NCBI GenBank assembly: GCA_016715205.1
Contig: JADKBC010000003.1
Coordinates: 62,001 to 126,000, forward strand
DNA from: Holophaga sp.
Lineage (GTDB): Bacteria > Acidobacteriota > Holophagae > Holophagales > Holophagaceae
Reading direction: 5' to 3'
Length of the DNA: 64,000 nucleotides
The stretch's first letter is position 1; each line of letters starts with the position of its first letter. Both the position numbers and the translations under genes were made by a program. This document shows positions 1 to 13,219 of this stretch, one piece after another. The notes under the pieces are model-generated. The model made no database searches. It saw only the letters and a list, made by a program, of their open reading frames with translations, and was not told the origin of the DNA.

Positions 1-1
1 C

Positions 2-130
2 CACGGCGCCGTTCGCATCGCCTGCGGTCCCCATGCCTGGGGTTGGGCTGGCTGGCTATTGACCCTCCTCACGGTTCCTCTCTGGGGCCGCCTGGCCTTC
101 AAACTCCATCGTCCCCTCCACCGGAGGTAG
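2..130 (+). CDS. mreD: Probable MreD C-terminus (partial)
   Basis: Only the last 42 codons are present; the gene begins before the window. The frame ends at a TAG three bases before the mrdA start. It encodes a hydrophobic, Trp- and Leu-rich segment followed by a basic tail, as expected for the last membrane helix of MreD. The identification rests mainly on position: mreB-mreC-mreD-mrdA-rodA is a classic rod-shape operon order. The visible residues alone are not diagnostic, so another membrane protein is possible. Confidence 0.45.
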   Translation, partial: HGAVRIACGPHAWGWAGWLLTLLTVPLWGRLAFKLHRPLHRR

Positions 131-133
131 GCC

Positions 134-1998
134 GTGCCCGAAGGTCAGGTTCCCTACCGCATCCAGAAGCGCATCGAGGCCCTGAAGGTCTTGGTGTGGG
201 CTGGCATTGCGGTCCTGCTTCTCGCTTATGGCTGGGTGCAGTTGATCAAGCGCCGGGAAATGCAGGATCTTGCCCTGCGCCAGGCCGTGAAGAACCGTGC
301 CACACCTGCCCCTCGCGGCATCATCTTCGATCGCAACGGCCATAAACTGGTGGACAACCGGCGCGCGCTGCATCTGGTGATCCAGGCCGAAGAACTCCCC
401 AACGATCCAAGCCTGGTGGAAGATTTGGCCACCCGCATCCAACGCGATCCCGACGATCTCAAGCGGCGCATCGCGCTCAGCCGCAAAGCGGGCGGCAACC
501 ACATGGTGGTGATCCAGGACAACCTGGATGACGCCGGACTCGCCCAGGCCGAATTGCTGCGGGCGCGCTTCCCCTTCCTCAGCATCCAGACCGCGCCGCG
601 TCGTTCTTACTTGGGCGATACCCTGGCGGGCCACGCGCTGGGTTATGTGGGCGAAGTGGATGAAAAAATTCTAGAGAAGAACCCCGAACGCTTTCACCTG
701 GGTGAAATCATCGGTCGCAACGGGTTTGAAGCCACCCACAACGACGAAATTCGTGGCGTGGACGGCATGCGAAAGATTCTGGTGGATCATCTGGGGCGCG
801 AGATGGCGCTCTACGGCGTGCAGGAAGCGGTTTCGGGGCGCAGCGTCTACCTCACGCTGGATGCGGGTCTGCAGCAGATCCTAAAGGAAGCCTTTGGGGA
901 AGAAAATGGTGCCGGGGTGGTGATCGATCTGCGGGATGGGGGCATCCTCGCGCTGTATTCATCTCCCTCCATTGATCCCAATGTCTTTCTGAATCGCCTC
1001 AGCCAGGAGCAGGTGGACTACTTCATGCGCAATCCCGTGAAGCCCATGCTGAACCGGGTGACCCAAGGCCTCTATCCACCCGGCTCCACGTTCAAATTGC
1101 TGGTGGCCCTGGCAGCTATGGAAAAGGGCATTCTGAAACCCGAAACGACATACCATTGCGCGGGGCACAAGGTCTTCTATAACCGCGACTACCGCTGTGA
1201 TGGGGTGCACGGCACCATGAACCTCGTGCAGGCCATTGCCCATAGCTGCGATGTCTATTTCTACGAACTAGGCATGCGCCTGGATGTGGATGACATCAAC
1301 GCAGCAGCGGAAAAATACGGAATCCTGGAAAAGACTGGCGTGGACCTGCCCCACGAAGGCACCTCGCGGGTGCCCAGCCGGGCCTGGGCGAAGAAATATC
1401 GCCCCAAGGAGCCCAAGTGGTACGCAGGGGAAACCATCAGCGTGGCCATTGGCCAGGCCCAGAACGCCCTTACACCCATTGCCCTGGCGAGGTTCTACGG
1501 CATGCTGGCCACCAAAGGGAAACTGCTCACACCCCACCTGTTTTTTGGTTTCCGTAACGAGCAGACCGGTCAGTTGGACCCCGTTCGGCCCCCGCCGCCC
1601 CGGGATGCAAATCTGGATCCCAAGATCTGGTCGGTACTCGACGAAGGACTCTTTCAGGTGGTGGAAAGCGGCACCGCCAAGGCGAGCAAGATCCCCGGTC
1701 TATCAATGGCGGGCAAAACCGGCACCAGCCAGGTAACCACCTTCGTTGACAAAGCCCACTACGCCAAACTCGCCAAGAAACTAAAGGACAACGCACTTTT
1801 CGCAGGTTATGCACCCCGCGAAAACCCCCAGATCGCCTTCGCCGTGGTGGCGGAAAACGCTGGTTTTGGCGCCTCCTCCGCTGCCCCCATTGCCAAAAAA
1901 CTCTGCGAGTACTGGTTCCTCACCCGGCCCAAAAACCCGCTGCCTCCGCCCAGCAGCAAGGTTCCTGAGGCCATGAAATTAGAACCCGAGGTGGTGGA

Positions 1999-2002
<4 letters not shown>
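134..2002 (+). CDS. mrdA: Penicillin-binding protein 2, peptidoglycan transpeptidase
   Basis: Class B PBP that cross-links peptidoglycan during cell elongation, anchored in the inner membrane and working with RodA. The 622-aa protein has a membrane anchor at about residues 17-37, a dimerisation domain, and the three transpeptidase motifs: SxxK at S318-T-F-K321, SxD at S371-C-D373 and KTG at 528-530. S318 is the acylated serine. The GTG start at 134 is chosen because a GGAGG Shine-Dalgarno lies at 123-127. It overlaps rodA by four bases (ATGA), showing translational coupling. Length is normal for PBP2. Confidence 0.96.
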
Positions 2003-5700
<3,698 letters not shown>

Positions 5701-6133
5701 GCCGCCACTCTTCCTTCGTTTCTACCCATCGCAGCAAAAAAGTTCGGCGCGAGGCATCCTGGGGCAGCAGGCCTCCGCTGCGGCTCGTGAGCATCACTTC
5801 CACGGTCTGGATGGCTTCGGAGCCTTTGACCTCGATGCGGTTCGAGAACACCGTCACTCCGATTTTCTCCCGGCGAAGCACGCCCAGAAGGTAGAGCTTG
5901 GCGGCATTCCGATCCATGCCCTCGGGGCCCGCAAACTGAGGATCCAGCCGCTCGATCACCGCGCCCGCATCCGCCGTTTCCACGCCCTTCACGCAGCGCT
6001 CAAAGGCCATTTTTACGCGGGCTTCGGGGCTTTCGGGGGAACAGGCCAATAGGAAGACGGGCAGGAGCAATGCGAATCGGTACGGGTTCATGGCCACTCC
6101 ACCTTGTGGTCATGAAGCGTACACCGAAGGCGA

Positions 6134-6643
6134 TCAGCTCGCAGTCGCGAGGTTCCGTTCGGTGCGCACAAGAAACGCTTCAATAGCTGGACGCTTGGCC
6201 ACCGGAATGCCCTTCTGCCAGGGCGATGGACTGCTCCAGAGGCCCAACATGTCCTCGGGGCAACCCACCCGTTCGTACAGGGTTTCCACTGCCACGCCCA
6301 GGGCTTCGAGACTGAGCGGCGCTTCCAGCATGTCGCGGAGCAGGGCCGCCCGCCACCGATCCTGGGCCTTGGCCCAGCGCTGCCCGCCAGGTCGGGGCGC
6401 CTTGCCGGTGACCTCGGCGGCCGCGCGCCAGAGGCAAGCTTCAAAGGTCTTCAGGCCAGGGTCGGAGAGGGTCCCCAGGTGCAGGCAAGCTTCACCTGTG
6501 AAACCGGAATCTCTTACCCAATTCTGAATTTCCTCGGGTTTCAGAAATCCGAAATCGTAACCCACCACCACTTCATCCCAGCCGATGGGTTGCTGGGTCG
6601 GGGATTGCCGTTGCAGCAGGGCCAGCCAGTTGCCGATCACCAT
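6134..6643 (-). CDS. Conserved hypothetical protein
   Basis: 169-aa soluble protein with no signal peptide and no motif I recognise. It begins with a short helix, then an aromatic/acidic stretch (YDFGFLKPEEIQNWV), and is rich in Trp and Arg. The ATG at 6643 is preceded by GAGGTG at a good distance, which supports this start. It is followed by the lipoprotein gene and preceded by the ureohydrolase gene, both on the same strand, so it may share a transcript with them. No function is assigned. Confidence 0.7.
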   Translation of the reverse strand: MVIGNWLALLQRQSPTQQPIGWDEVVVGYDFGFLKPEEIQNWVRDSGFTGEACLHLGTLSDPGLKTFEACLWRAAAEVTGKAPRPGGQRWAKAQDRWRAALLRDMLEAPLSLEALGVAVETLYERVGCPEDMLGLWSSPSPWQKGIPVAKRPAIEAFLVRTERNLATAS

Positions 6644-6705
6644 GGTTTCACCTCAAACCCAGTGTCGGTGCCAGGTGTGAAGGGCTTGCGACGATTCCCA
6701 AACGA

Positions 6706-7653
6706 TCATGCAAGAAGTTGCAAGGCCACATGGGCAGCCACCCGCACGGAATCATCCGTGCCGGCAAGCACAGGCGCCAGTTCCATGACATCGGCACCCA
6801 CAAAAGGCTGGGCCCAACGCTGCACATGGTGCAGCCACGAAATCAATTCCATCACCGAGAGCCCGCCTGGCACCGGTTCGGCCACCGCGGGGCAGAAGGC
6901 TGGATCCAACACATCCAGGTCCACGCTCACATAGGCAGGGCCCTGTCCAACGCGGGCAAGGTCGCCGTGAAGCTGACTAGATAGGCGCGGGTCCTTGAGA
7001 TCCCAGGGGGTCCACATATGAACACCCGCCTTGCGCAGGAACGCCAATTCGCCATCTTCAAACCGAGGTGCCCGCAGGCCGACCTGAACGGTGCGGGTGG
7101 GGTCCACCAACCCTTCGGTGATCGCTTGCCTCACCCAGGTGCCGTGGTGGAATGGCGTGCCCCAAACTTCCCCATAGCCCGCATCGGGATGGGCGTCGAA
7201 ATGCAGCAACCCCAGCGGACCATGCTGCTTGGCATGGGCCCGCAGGGCTCCCAAAGTCATCAGATGATCCCCGCCCAGCAACAGGGTGCGCGCACCCTGA
7301 ACCACCCAGGCGCTGCACACGCTTTCCACTGTGCCCAGGGCTTCCCGCATATCAAAGGGGCGCGTGGGTATATTGCCGCCATCCACCCAACCCTGGGCGG
7401 CGTAGCTTCGCTGTTCCTCCTCTGGCCCCTGCAGGCGCAAAGGCATCGGCAACCGCCCCAGCCCCAGCGAGGCCGTGCGGATGGCCCAGGGGCCCATCCG
7501 GGCACCCGGGCGATTGAGCACGCCGCCATCGTACGGTACGCCCAGCACCACGCCAGCCACGGGGCTGGGTTCCGTGCCGTGGGGCAGGCCGAGAAAGGGC
7601 GTTAGGCCCGAACGGAGATGATCGAGCAGGGCTTCGGCAGGGTTCATGCACAT
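6706..7653 (-). CDS. Arginase/agmatinase-family ureohydrolase
   Basis: 315-aa binuclear manganese ureohydrolase that would hydrolyse a guanidino or formimino compound (arginine, agmatine or formimidoylglutamate). The metal-binding motifs are visible: GGDH, then FDAHPDAG, then SVDLDVLDP. The usual PGTG after the last motif is replaced by CPAVAEPVPGG, so the active-site rim differs and the substrate cannot be read off. Its start overlaps the end of the acyltransferase gene by ten bases. Confidence 0.88.
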   Translation of the reverse strand: MCMNPAEALLDHLRSGLTPFLGLPHGTEPSPVAGVVLGVPYDGGVLNRPGARMGPWAIRTASLGLGRLPMPLRLQGPEEEQRSYAAQGWVDGGNIPTRPFDMREALGTVESVCSAWVVQGARTLLLGGDHLMTLGALRAHAKQHGPLGLLHFDAHPDAGYGEVWGTPFHHGTWVRQAITEGLVDPTRTVQVGLRAPRFEDGELAFLRKAGVHMWTPWDLKDPRLSSQLHGDLARVGQGPAYVSVDLDVLDPAFCPAVAEPVPGGLSVMELISWLHHVQRWAQPFVGADVMELAPVLAGTDDSVRVAAHVALQLLA

Positions 7654-8357
7654 TCCTCGATGAGACGGGGATGGATGCCTTCTCGAATCCGCGCCACCCA
7701 GGCGGCCTCGGAGGCAAATTCCCGGGGGTGAATCACGGTGCCAGGACGCACCCGCACGACGGTGGAAGGCCGTGCGCAGAGCCCGCCCAAATGGGATAGC
7801 AATTCGTCGTCACCCACCCACGGATAGTGGGCGTGCTCGCTGGAGAGATTCAGGGGCAGCACCGGAACCTGCATGCGGTAGGCCAGCCGCAAGCCACCTT
7901 CATAGAGCCGCGCCAGCCCTTCGCCCCGGGTGGTCGTGCCCTCCGGGAAAATCAGGAACTCCCGACCCGCGGCCAGTTCTTCTCCCAATTCCAGCAGTGC
8001 GGAGGTGCGGCTGGAAGCGTCCTCACGACGCACGAAGCGCACCCCTGCGCGCTGGGCACCGCGACCGATCACCGGATAATCCGCCACTTCGCGCTTGGCC
8101 AGGATGCCGCTGGGACGCAGGGACATCAGCACGATGGGATCCAGCCAGCTGAGGTGATTGGCCACCCACAGTTGGCCGCTGGAGGGCAGCGGTCCCTCCA
8201 CGCGCACGTCCACCCGCAGGTGCTTCAGCAGCCGCCGGCACCAGGGTGAGAGCAGCGCCTCAGGGCGTCGCGTCAGCGAGAGCCGCCCCATGGTCCAAAG
8301 GGTTCCACCCAGGGCCGCCGAAAGACGGAGGGCAGGCTGGAGCTTGCCCTGGCTCAA
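7644..8357 (-). CDS. 1-acyl-glycerol-3-phosphate acyltransferase (PlsC-like)
   Basis: Membrane-associated acyltransferase of the PlsC/lysophospholipid acyltransferase family. Visible motifs are NHLSWLD (the HX4D catalytic box as NHxxxLD) and FPEGTTTRG, which binds the glycerol-phosphate part. The TTG at 8357 overlaps the TGA of the preceding GNAT gene as TTGA and gives 237 residues; a GTG at 8426 would add 23 residues and overlap the GNAT gene by 73 bases, so the start is uncertain. It may act on lysophosphatidate or an ornithine-lipid precursor. Confidence 0.85.
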   Translation of the reverse strand: MSQGKLQPALRLSAALGGTLWTMGRLSLTRRPEALLSPWCRRLLKHLRVDVRVEGPLPSSGQLWVANHLSWLDPIVLMSLRPSGILAKREVADYPVIGRGAQRAGVRFVRREDASSRTSALLELGEELAAGREFLIFPEGTTTRGEGLARLYEGGLRLAYRMQVPVLPLNLSSEHAHYPWVGDDELLSHLGGLCARPSTVVRVRPGTVIHPREFASEAAWVARIREGIHPRLIEECA

Positions 8358-8890
8358 GAGACCAGCCGCAGCCGCGTATAGCGGGCCCGCAACTTTTCCA
8401 GATCGCCCTTGTCGATCACGGACCACAAGCGCAGGTCACCCTTGCGGTAATAGTCCTGAACCTCGGAAACCACCCGGGCGCCTAGGGTCTGATGGACGCT
8501 GCGGGCATCGTGGTTATCGGGCTCCACCAGGAAGCGGCATTCTTCCATGTCTTCGGTCAGCAGTTTTTTCACCATGGCCCGCAGGAGCAGGTAGTTCACG
8601 CGGGTCTTCTGGTACTCGGGCAGCACCGCAAGCGTGGCGCAATAATTGACCTTGCCATTGGGGAAGTTCAGCACATAGCCCACGGCCTGGTCGCCATCCA
8701 AGGCGAGGAAACACCAGTCCGAATACATCTCGGTGCAAAGCCGCAAATAATGTGGGCAGAGTTCACCAGCCTCATCGTCCTGCCAGAGCTTGGCCTCCAG
8801 CCCGCGCAGGGCCTCGAAATCGGACGATAGGACCGAACGCACCGTGAAGCGGCTGGTCTCAGTGGTGGCATCAAGCTGGATGGGAGCCAC
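8354..8890 (-). CDS. GNAT-family N-acetyltransferase
   Basis: 178-aa acetyl-CoA-dependent acyltransferase of the GNAT fold. Residues around 64-112 show the expected core: a strand (CFLALDGDQAVGYVL), then NFPNGKVNYCATLAVLPEYQKTRVNYLLLRAMV, where a beta-4 strand leads into the acetyl-CoA loop and helix. The loop lacks a textbook Q/RxxGxG/A and reads QKTRVN. The substrate is unknown. It is the first gene of a short minus-strand group with plsC and the ureohydrolase. Confidence 0.78.
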   Translation of the reverse strand: MAPIQLDATTETSRFTVRSVLSSDFEALRGLEAKLWQDDEAGELCPHYLRLCTEMYSDWCFLALDGDQAVGYVLNFPNGKVNYCATLAVLPEYQKTRVNYLLLRAMVKKLLTEDMEECRFLVEPDNHDARSVHQTLGARVVSEVQDYYRKGDLRLWSVIDKGDLEKLRARYTRLRLVS

Positions 8891-8983
8891 GGGGCACCTC
8901 CTACGGCACCCAGAATGCTGAGGCCCCGTGACACGGCCATGGAGGCGAAGAAAACCTGTGGCAGCCTTTTGGTGACGAACGGG

Positions 8984-9508
8984 TTACGCCAGCCCGTGTT
9001 CCCGGTACAGCGTGGGATAGCTGCGCGGTTCCGCGACCTCCGGGCCGATGCCCAAGGTTGCCATGGCTTCGTGAATCACAGCCGCATCGCCTTCCAATTC
9101 CAGATAGCAACCAAAGGGTGTTTCATCGAGGCAGGCCTCCAGATCCGCTCGCCTCAGGACCGCACGGGTCTTCACCATGCGCACCACGGGTGTGTAGCCG
9201 AGCGCTTGCAGAATCCGTTCCATGGCATCCGCATCTGCGATTTCCGTTTCCTGCTCGGGCCGAATCTTCAGCGTGGCATCGGGAATCTTGGGTCCCTTCC
9301 AGGTGAGCCAGGCCTTTCCCGCAAAACGCCGCAAACGCAACGCGCTGCCTTGGATCAAGAGTTCCTGCCCCCGATCCCAGAGCACGCTACTTTCCGGCAG
9401 GGGCGGGATGCGCAGGACAAAGCCCATGGCTTCGAGTCGGGCCTGCAGCCCGTCGAGGCTCGGCACCTTCAGCTTGACCTCGGTTTCGATACGAGTGTGA
9501 TGTTCCAT
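8984..9508 (-). CDS. CYTH-domain protein (CyaB/thiamine-triphosphatase-like)
   Basis: 174-aa CYTH-fold protein, a tunnel enzyme that acts on triphosphate substrates. The signature ExExK is present at residues 8-12 (ETEVK), followed by strands carrying LRLRR and LTWKGP basic patches and a later EIADADAME and LDETPFGCYLELEG acid cluster. The family includes class IV adenylyl cyclase CyaB and thiamine/inorganic triphosphatases. The ATG at 9508 is chosen because the CYTH motif starts there; longer in-frame extensions would run under the divergent gene. Confidence 0.85.
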   Translation of the reverse strand: MEHHTRIETEVKLKVPSLDGLQARLEAMGFVLRIPPLPESSVLWDRGQELLIQGSALRLRRFAGKAWLTWKGPKIPDATLKIRPEQETEIADADAMERILQALGYTPVVRMVKTRAVLRRADLEACLDETPFGCYLELEGDAAVIHEAMATLGIGPEVAEPRSYPTLYREHGLA

Positions 9509-9535
9509 GGCGCAGTTTCCTCGATTCACTTCATC

Positions 9536-10867
9536 ATGAAACGGAACGAGCCCAATGACGTGATCCCGAAACGCTACCTCATCGCCACCCTCTTCATCGC
9601 GGCCATGCTTGTCCTGCTGGCCGTGGTGCAGGCGCCCCGTTCCCGCGACAAGGGCGGTGTGGCCATCACGGAAGCCCCGGCGGCCTTGAGTCTGGAGAGT
9701 TTTGAAACCCTGGCCGAGTACCGCTTGCTGGATGGCTGGGCCCCCCGTTTCCAGGGCACCCGCGACCCTGACCAGGCCAAGCCCTGGCCCTACGCTGGGG
9801 GCTTCGAAACGCCCTGGGAACCCGCCTCCCCTTTTCTGGGCGATCAGGGTTTTGCCATGAACGGACCAAGGGGCCAAAGCGAGATCCTGATGTGGCGGGG
9901 CCTGGAATGGCGGCGCTATCGGTTTGACGCACCCATCTGTTCGGCTCGGCTGGATCCCCTTAGGGGCAATCGGCTGTTGGTCACGCTTTCCCTTGGCAAG
10001 GATCGGTTTGAAACACGCCTGATGGAAGTTCCAGAAGGGCGCGTGCTGTGGTCCTCGGATAGTGGTCCCTGGAGCCGGTTCAGCTGGGATGGGAAGGCTG
10101 CCCTCTTTGGCCTGCAGGCCCCTGGGGGAGAATCCGGTTGGTTGCTTACCTCACTGCCCCTGGAAGGTGATGCCCTGCCCCAAACCCTGGCCGCCTGGGA
10201 TGAACCCGGCCTACCCGCTCCGCCCAAGGGCACCCCGACCCGGGCCGAGCAGCTTTGGGACGATGGCCAGGATTTCCCCGGACCACGGTTATTCACGCAA
10301 CTCGGCCCCAATGCTCGCCTCTGGTTTCCCACCCGGGACCGACTGTGGGTAAGCAATGGGGAAACCTGGGCCCTGTGGGGGCTGGAGGGCACCGTCTGGC
10401 GTCGCCTGGGTGCCGGGGTGGGCGCCCTGGAGGCGCATCCCCCCTTGCGCATGGGGCGGGTGGTTTCCAGTAAGCAGGGCCTGGAACGGTCACTTTCCTC
10501 CCTGACGGACATTGACTGGAAGGACCTCCGCGAAGAAGACCCGCCCTGGCCCGAAATGGACGCCGCCTGGGCCTGGAAGGGGGATGATGGCGCCGTGACC
10601 GCCTGGGATAGCCGGTGGGGCAAAGGCATGGAGGGGTTCCCCAAGGAACAGCAACGCCAAGGCCTGCTCACGGCCTACCGCTCGGAATGGCGGGCCGCCT
10701 CGAACCTGCGCGTCTCGGTACGGGGCTGGCTGCACGATGGCCCTGAGATCGCCCTGCGGGAAGCCTCGGAAGTGGCCTGGGTGTGGGTTGGGGACCGGGT
10801 TCTGCTCGTGCGGTTGCACCCTTCGGAGCGGCTCCGGAAAATTCGAACGCTCTTGAAATCAAGGTAA
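9536..10867 (+). CDS. Membrane-anchored hypothetical protein
   Basis: 443-aa protein starting with a short cytoplasmic tail and one strong membrane helix at about residues 13-32 (LIATLFIAAMLVLLAVV), after which the rest is predicted to be outside. The large domain is Trp-rich with repeated strand-like segments (ILMWRGLEWRRYRF, LWVSNGETWALWGLEG), which might form a beta-propeller-like fold, but no repeat is clear. No homology recognised. It diverges from the CYTH gene with only 27 bases between start codons. Confidence 0.7.
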   Translation: MKRNEPNDVIPKRYLIATLFIAAMLVLLAVVQAPRSRDKGGVAITEAPAALSLESFETLAEYRLLDGWAPRFQGTRDPDQAKPWPYAGGFETPWEPASPFLGDQGFAMNGPRGQSEILMWRGLEWRRYRFDAPICSARLDPLRGNRLLVTLSLGKDRFETRLMEVPEGRVLWSSDSGPWSRFSWDGKAALFGLQAPGGESGWLLTSLPLEGDALPQTLAAWDEPGLPAPPKGTPTRAEQLWDDGQDFPGPRLFTQLGPNARLWFPTRDRLWVSNGETWALWGLEGTVWRRLGAGVGALEAHPPLRMGRVVSSKQGLERSLSSLTDIDWKDLREEDPPWPEMDAAWAWKGDDGAVTAWDSRWGKGMEGFPKEQQRQGLLTAYRSEWRAASNLRVSVRGWLHDGPEIALREASEVAWVWVGDRVLLVRLHPSERLRKIRTLLKSR

Positions 10868-10948
10868 GTTCCGCATTTCCGTGCGCGATCCCTCCTTTTT
10901 CTGCTAGCTTAGGCCCAGTACTCTCACCCCCGGTTTCCCGAGGTTCCT

Positions 10949-12373
10949 ATGCCCCGTCTTCTCCTCGTGGACGACAATCCGAGCATCCACAAGATCGCGG
11001 AATCCCTTCTCGCGCCCACGGATATCGAACTCGTGTGCGTGGAAAGCGCCAAGGACGCGCTGAATCGCGTGGCCGCAGGCGAACATTTCGACGTGGCCCT
11101 GGTGGATACCTCCATGCCTCTCATGGACGGTTGGGGTCTGTTGAAAGAGCTGCGCCTTCACCCCGCCACGGCCTCCATGCCCATCGCCATGATGGCGGGC
11201 GTGCTGGACACGGTGGACCCAACTCAGATCGACCACCCTTCCATTCAGGGTTTCCTGAAAAAACCCGTGGAGCTCCGCGATCTGGGTTCCCGCGTGCACG
11301 CGCTCCTGCTGATGCCCGTGGCGATTCCGGAACCACCCACCGAAGACCCCTCTCCCTTTTCCACCATGCCGGCGGTGAAACTCTCCGATCTGGGAACCAC
11401 TCCCGCCGCCGAGGAAGTGGTCGATGTTCCGGCGGATAACCTCGCCGATATCCTTGTTCTCGAAGAATCCGATCTCTGGCCCGAGCCCGCCCTGGTCGCA
11501 GGGACGCGCACCGAGGATCTTTCACCCTTCAGCGAGATCCCCCCCGAGGAACACCTGGATCTGGAGGAATTCGACCTCGATAGCCTGCGCAACCTCACTT
11601 CGAATGTTCCCGCCATGGTTCTGCCAGCCGTTGTGGAGCCCCCTGTCGCGCCCATGCCTGAGCCCATCGTTGAGGACGTAGTCGAACCTCTCCCAGCACC
11701 AGAACCTGAACCGATGCCCTCCGCTTTCGATCTGTTCGTGGAAGCACCCGCTGAACTGGAGGAAGCAGACACCACACCGCAGGAACTCCCCGATCTTGGC
11801 CCAGAGACGGAACCCACCTTCGATGCCTCCAGCTTCGATTCCGCGAGCTTTGACGGCCTGGATTCCCTGTCTGACGAGGCCCTCGAACTGCCGCCCCCGG
11901 CTATGCCCCAGGAACCATCGTTACAGGCAGATCCAGACTTCCTTTCTGATCTGGGTGAGGTGTCCAGCCCTGGAGATGTGGCTGTCATCGACTGGTCCCA
12001 GGAATCCCAGTGGATGCCAGGCACCATGCCCGTCACCCCGGCTTTCGTAGCGGATCATTCCGAAGCCCATGCGGAAGCCCAAGTCGAGGAGCCAGCCGAA
12101 GGGGTCGTTCAGGCCACGACAGAAGCCCCTGCTGAACCCGACGTGAATCTCATCCAGCCTGTGGAGCCGGAGCCTGCGCCCATTCCTGAGATGGCTGCCC
12201 CTGCCCCCGCCCATACCCAGGAACCTGAGGCTCTTCTGCAGGCCCTTCTGGGCAATCCACACCTCATGGATCAGCTCACCAAAGCGATCGTGGCCAAGCT
12301 GAGCGACCAGGCACTGCGCGAAATCGCCTGGGAAGTGATGCCCGAACTGGCCGAGCGCCTCAACCGTCATTGA
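10949..12373 (+). CDS. Receiver-domain protein with long Pro/Glu-rich tail
   Basis: 474-aa protein. Residues 1-115 form a CheY-like receiver with acidic DD at 8-9, phospho-acceptor Asp53 and Lys104-Lys105-Pro106. The switch Thr/Ser position is Ala83 (MAG), so activation may be atypical. Residues about 115-420 are Pro-, Glu- and Asp-rich and probably disordered. The last ~45 residues are a conserved-looking helical block (LMDQLTKAIVAKL...IAWEVMPELAERL) like the tails of deltaproteobacterial receiver proteins. No DNA-binding output domain, so a protein-interaction role is likely. Confidence 0.85.
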   Translation: MPRLLLVDDNPSIHKIAESLLAPTDIELVCVESAKDALNRVAAGEHFDVALVDTSMPLMDGWGLLKELRLHPATASMPIAMMAGVLDTVDPTQIDHPSIQGFLKKPVELRDLGSRVHALLLMPVAIPEPPTEDPSPFSTMPAVKLSDLGTTPAAEEVVDVPADNLADILVLEESDLWPEPALVAGTRTEDLSPFSEIPPEEHLDLEEFDLDSLRNLTSNVPAMVLPAVVEPPVAPMPEPIVEDVVEPLPAPEPEPMPSAFDLFVEAPAELEEADTTPQELPDLGPETEPTFDASSFDSASFDGLDSLSDEALELPPPAMPQEPSLQADPDFLSDLGEVSSPGDVAVIDWSQESQWMPGTMPVTPAFVADHSEAHAEAQVEEPAEGVVQATTEAPAEPDVNLIQPVEPEPAPIPEMAAPAPAHTQEPEALLQALLGNPHLMDQLTKAIVAKLSDQALREIAWEVMPELAERLNRH

Positions 12374-12413
12374 TGTCAATGCTGTCATCGCTTCGGAAGA
12401 TCGGAACCCACGA

Positions 12414-13061
12414 ATGATCACCGGCTACAACACGGATGTCCGCCATGGCAACCGGATCTTCCATGTCCAGACCGAGGACAAAGGCCTGGCCAACCCCAAG
12501 ATCGAAACCCTCATCTATGTGGGCGGAGAAATCCTCGATAGCTATCGCTCCTCCTATGAGGATCTGCTCACCACCGGCCTCGTTCCCGATGCCGTGATCC
12601 AGACCCGGATGGACGAGCAGCACAAGACCGTCATCCGCGATATCAAGAACGGCAAGTACGATTCCACCCCGCCCGAGGGCGAACTGGCCGAGCAGCAGGT
12701 CTTCAGCGACCGGCCCCTGGATCAGGCCATCCTCGAATACCTTCAACAGGAAGGGGACGTGGACACCCTGGAACTGGTGGTGGAAGAAGTCATGAAGCCC
12801 ACCTTCGGCACCGTATTCCCCCTCAACCTGAGGGTTCGGCTCTGCGTCAGCCAAAACCCCGTCCCCGGAGCCGATGTCACCATCCGCCTCGTCTCCAGCC
12901 TCAAAAAAGCCACCCTCCTGCTCTCCGGAAAAACCAACGCCGCGGGAACGTTTCAGGGTAACGTAGAGGTTCCCCCCAGCCAGCCCGGCCACTGCGCCCT
13001 ATTAATAGGATGCACCTCGGATGCGGGGAGCGATGAGATGCGAGTGGTGATTTCGGATTGA
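12414..13061 (+). CDS. Conserved hypothetical, probable partner of the receiver protein
   Basis: 215-aa soluble protein. The N-terminal ~70 residues read as a compact beta-rich domain (YNTDVRHGNRIFHVQTED, IETLIYVGGEIL), the middle is acidic and helical, and the C-terminal ~80 residues look like an Ig/carboxypeptidase-regulatory-type sandwich (LRVRLCVSQNPVPGADVTIRLVS, NAAGTFQGNVEVP). The ATG lies 41 bases after the receiver gene, suggesting cotranscription. I do not recognise a named family; a role with the neighbouring receiver is inference from proximity. Confidence 0.72.
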   Translation: MITGYNTDVRHGNRIFHVQTEDKGLANPKIETLIYVGGEILDSYRSSYEDLLTTGLVPDAVIQTRMDEQHKTVIRDIKNGKYDSTPPEGELAEQQVFSDRPLDQAILEYLQQEGDVDTLELVVEEVMKPTFGTVFPLNLRVRLCVSQNPVPGADVTIRLVSSLKKATLLLSGKTNAAGTFQGNVEVPPSQPGHCALLIGCTSDAGSDEMRVVISD

Positions 13062-13120
13062 AGGCAAAATTCGAGCCGATGCACCGATTGATCAAAAAGT
13101 TTCAAAAATATTAAAAAAAG

Positions 13121-13150
13121 TTGGATCAAGCTGCCAGCCCGTGTTACAAC
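13121..13150 (+). promoter_or_regulatory. Candidate promoter of the TonB receptor gene
   Basis: TTGGAT at 13121-13126 and TACAAC at 13145-13150 are separated by 18 bases and lie about 70 bases before the receptor start. The stretch before it (13088-13120) is strikingly A/T-rich, which could act as an UP-like element. This is pattern matching only. Confidence 0.3.
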
Positions 13151-13219
13151 TTCGGCAGCCTCAACCAACCAGGTTTGAGAACCCATGGGGGCGTTCCCCC
13201 AGCCTTTTGGAGGATTCAC

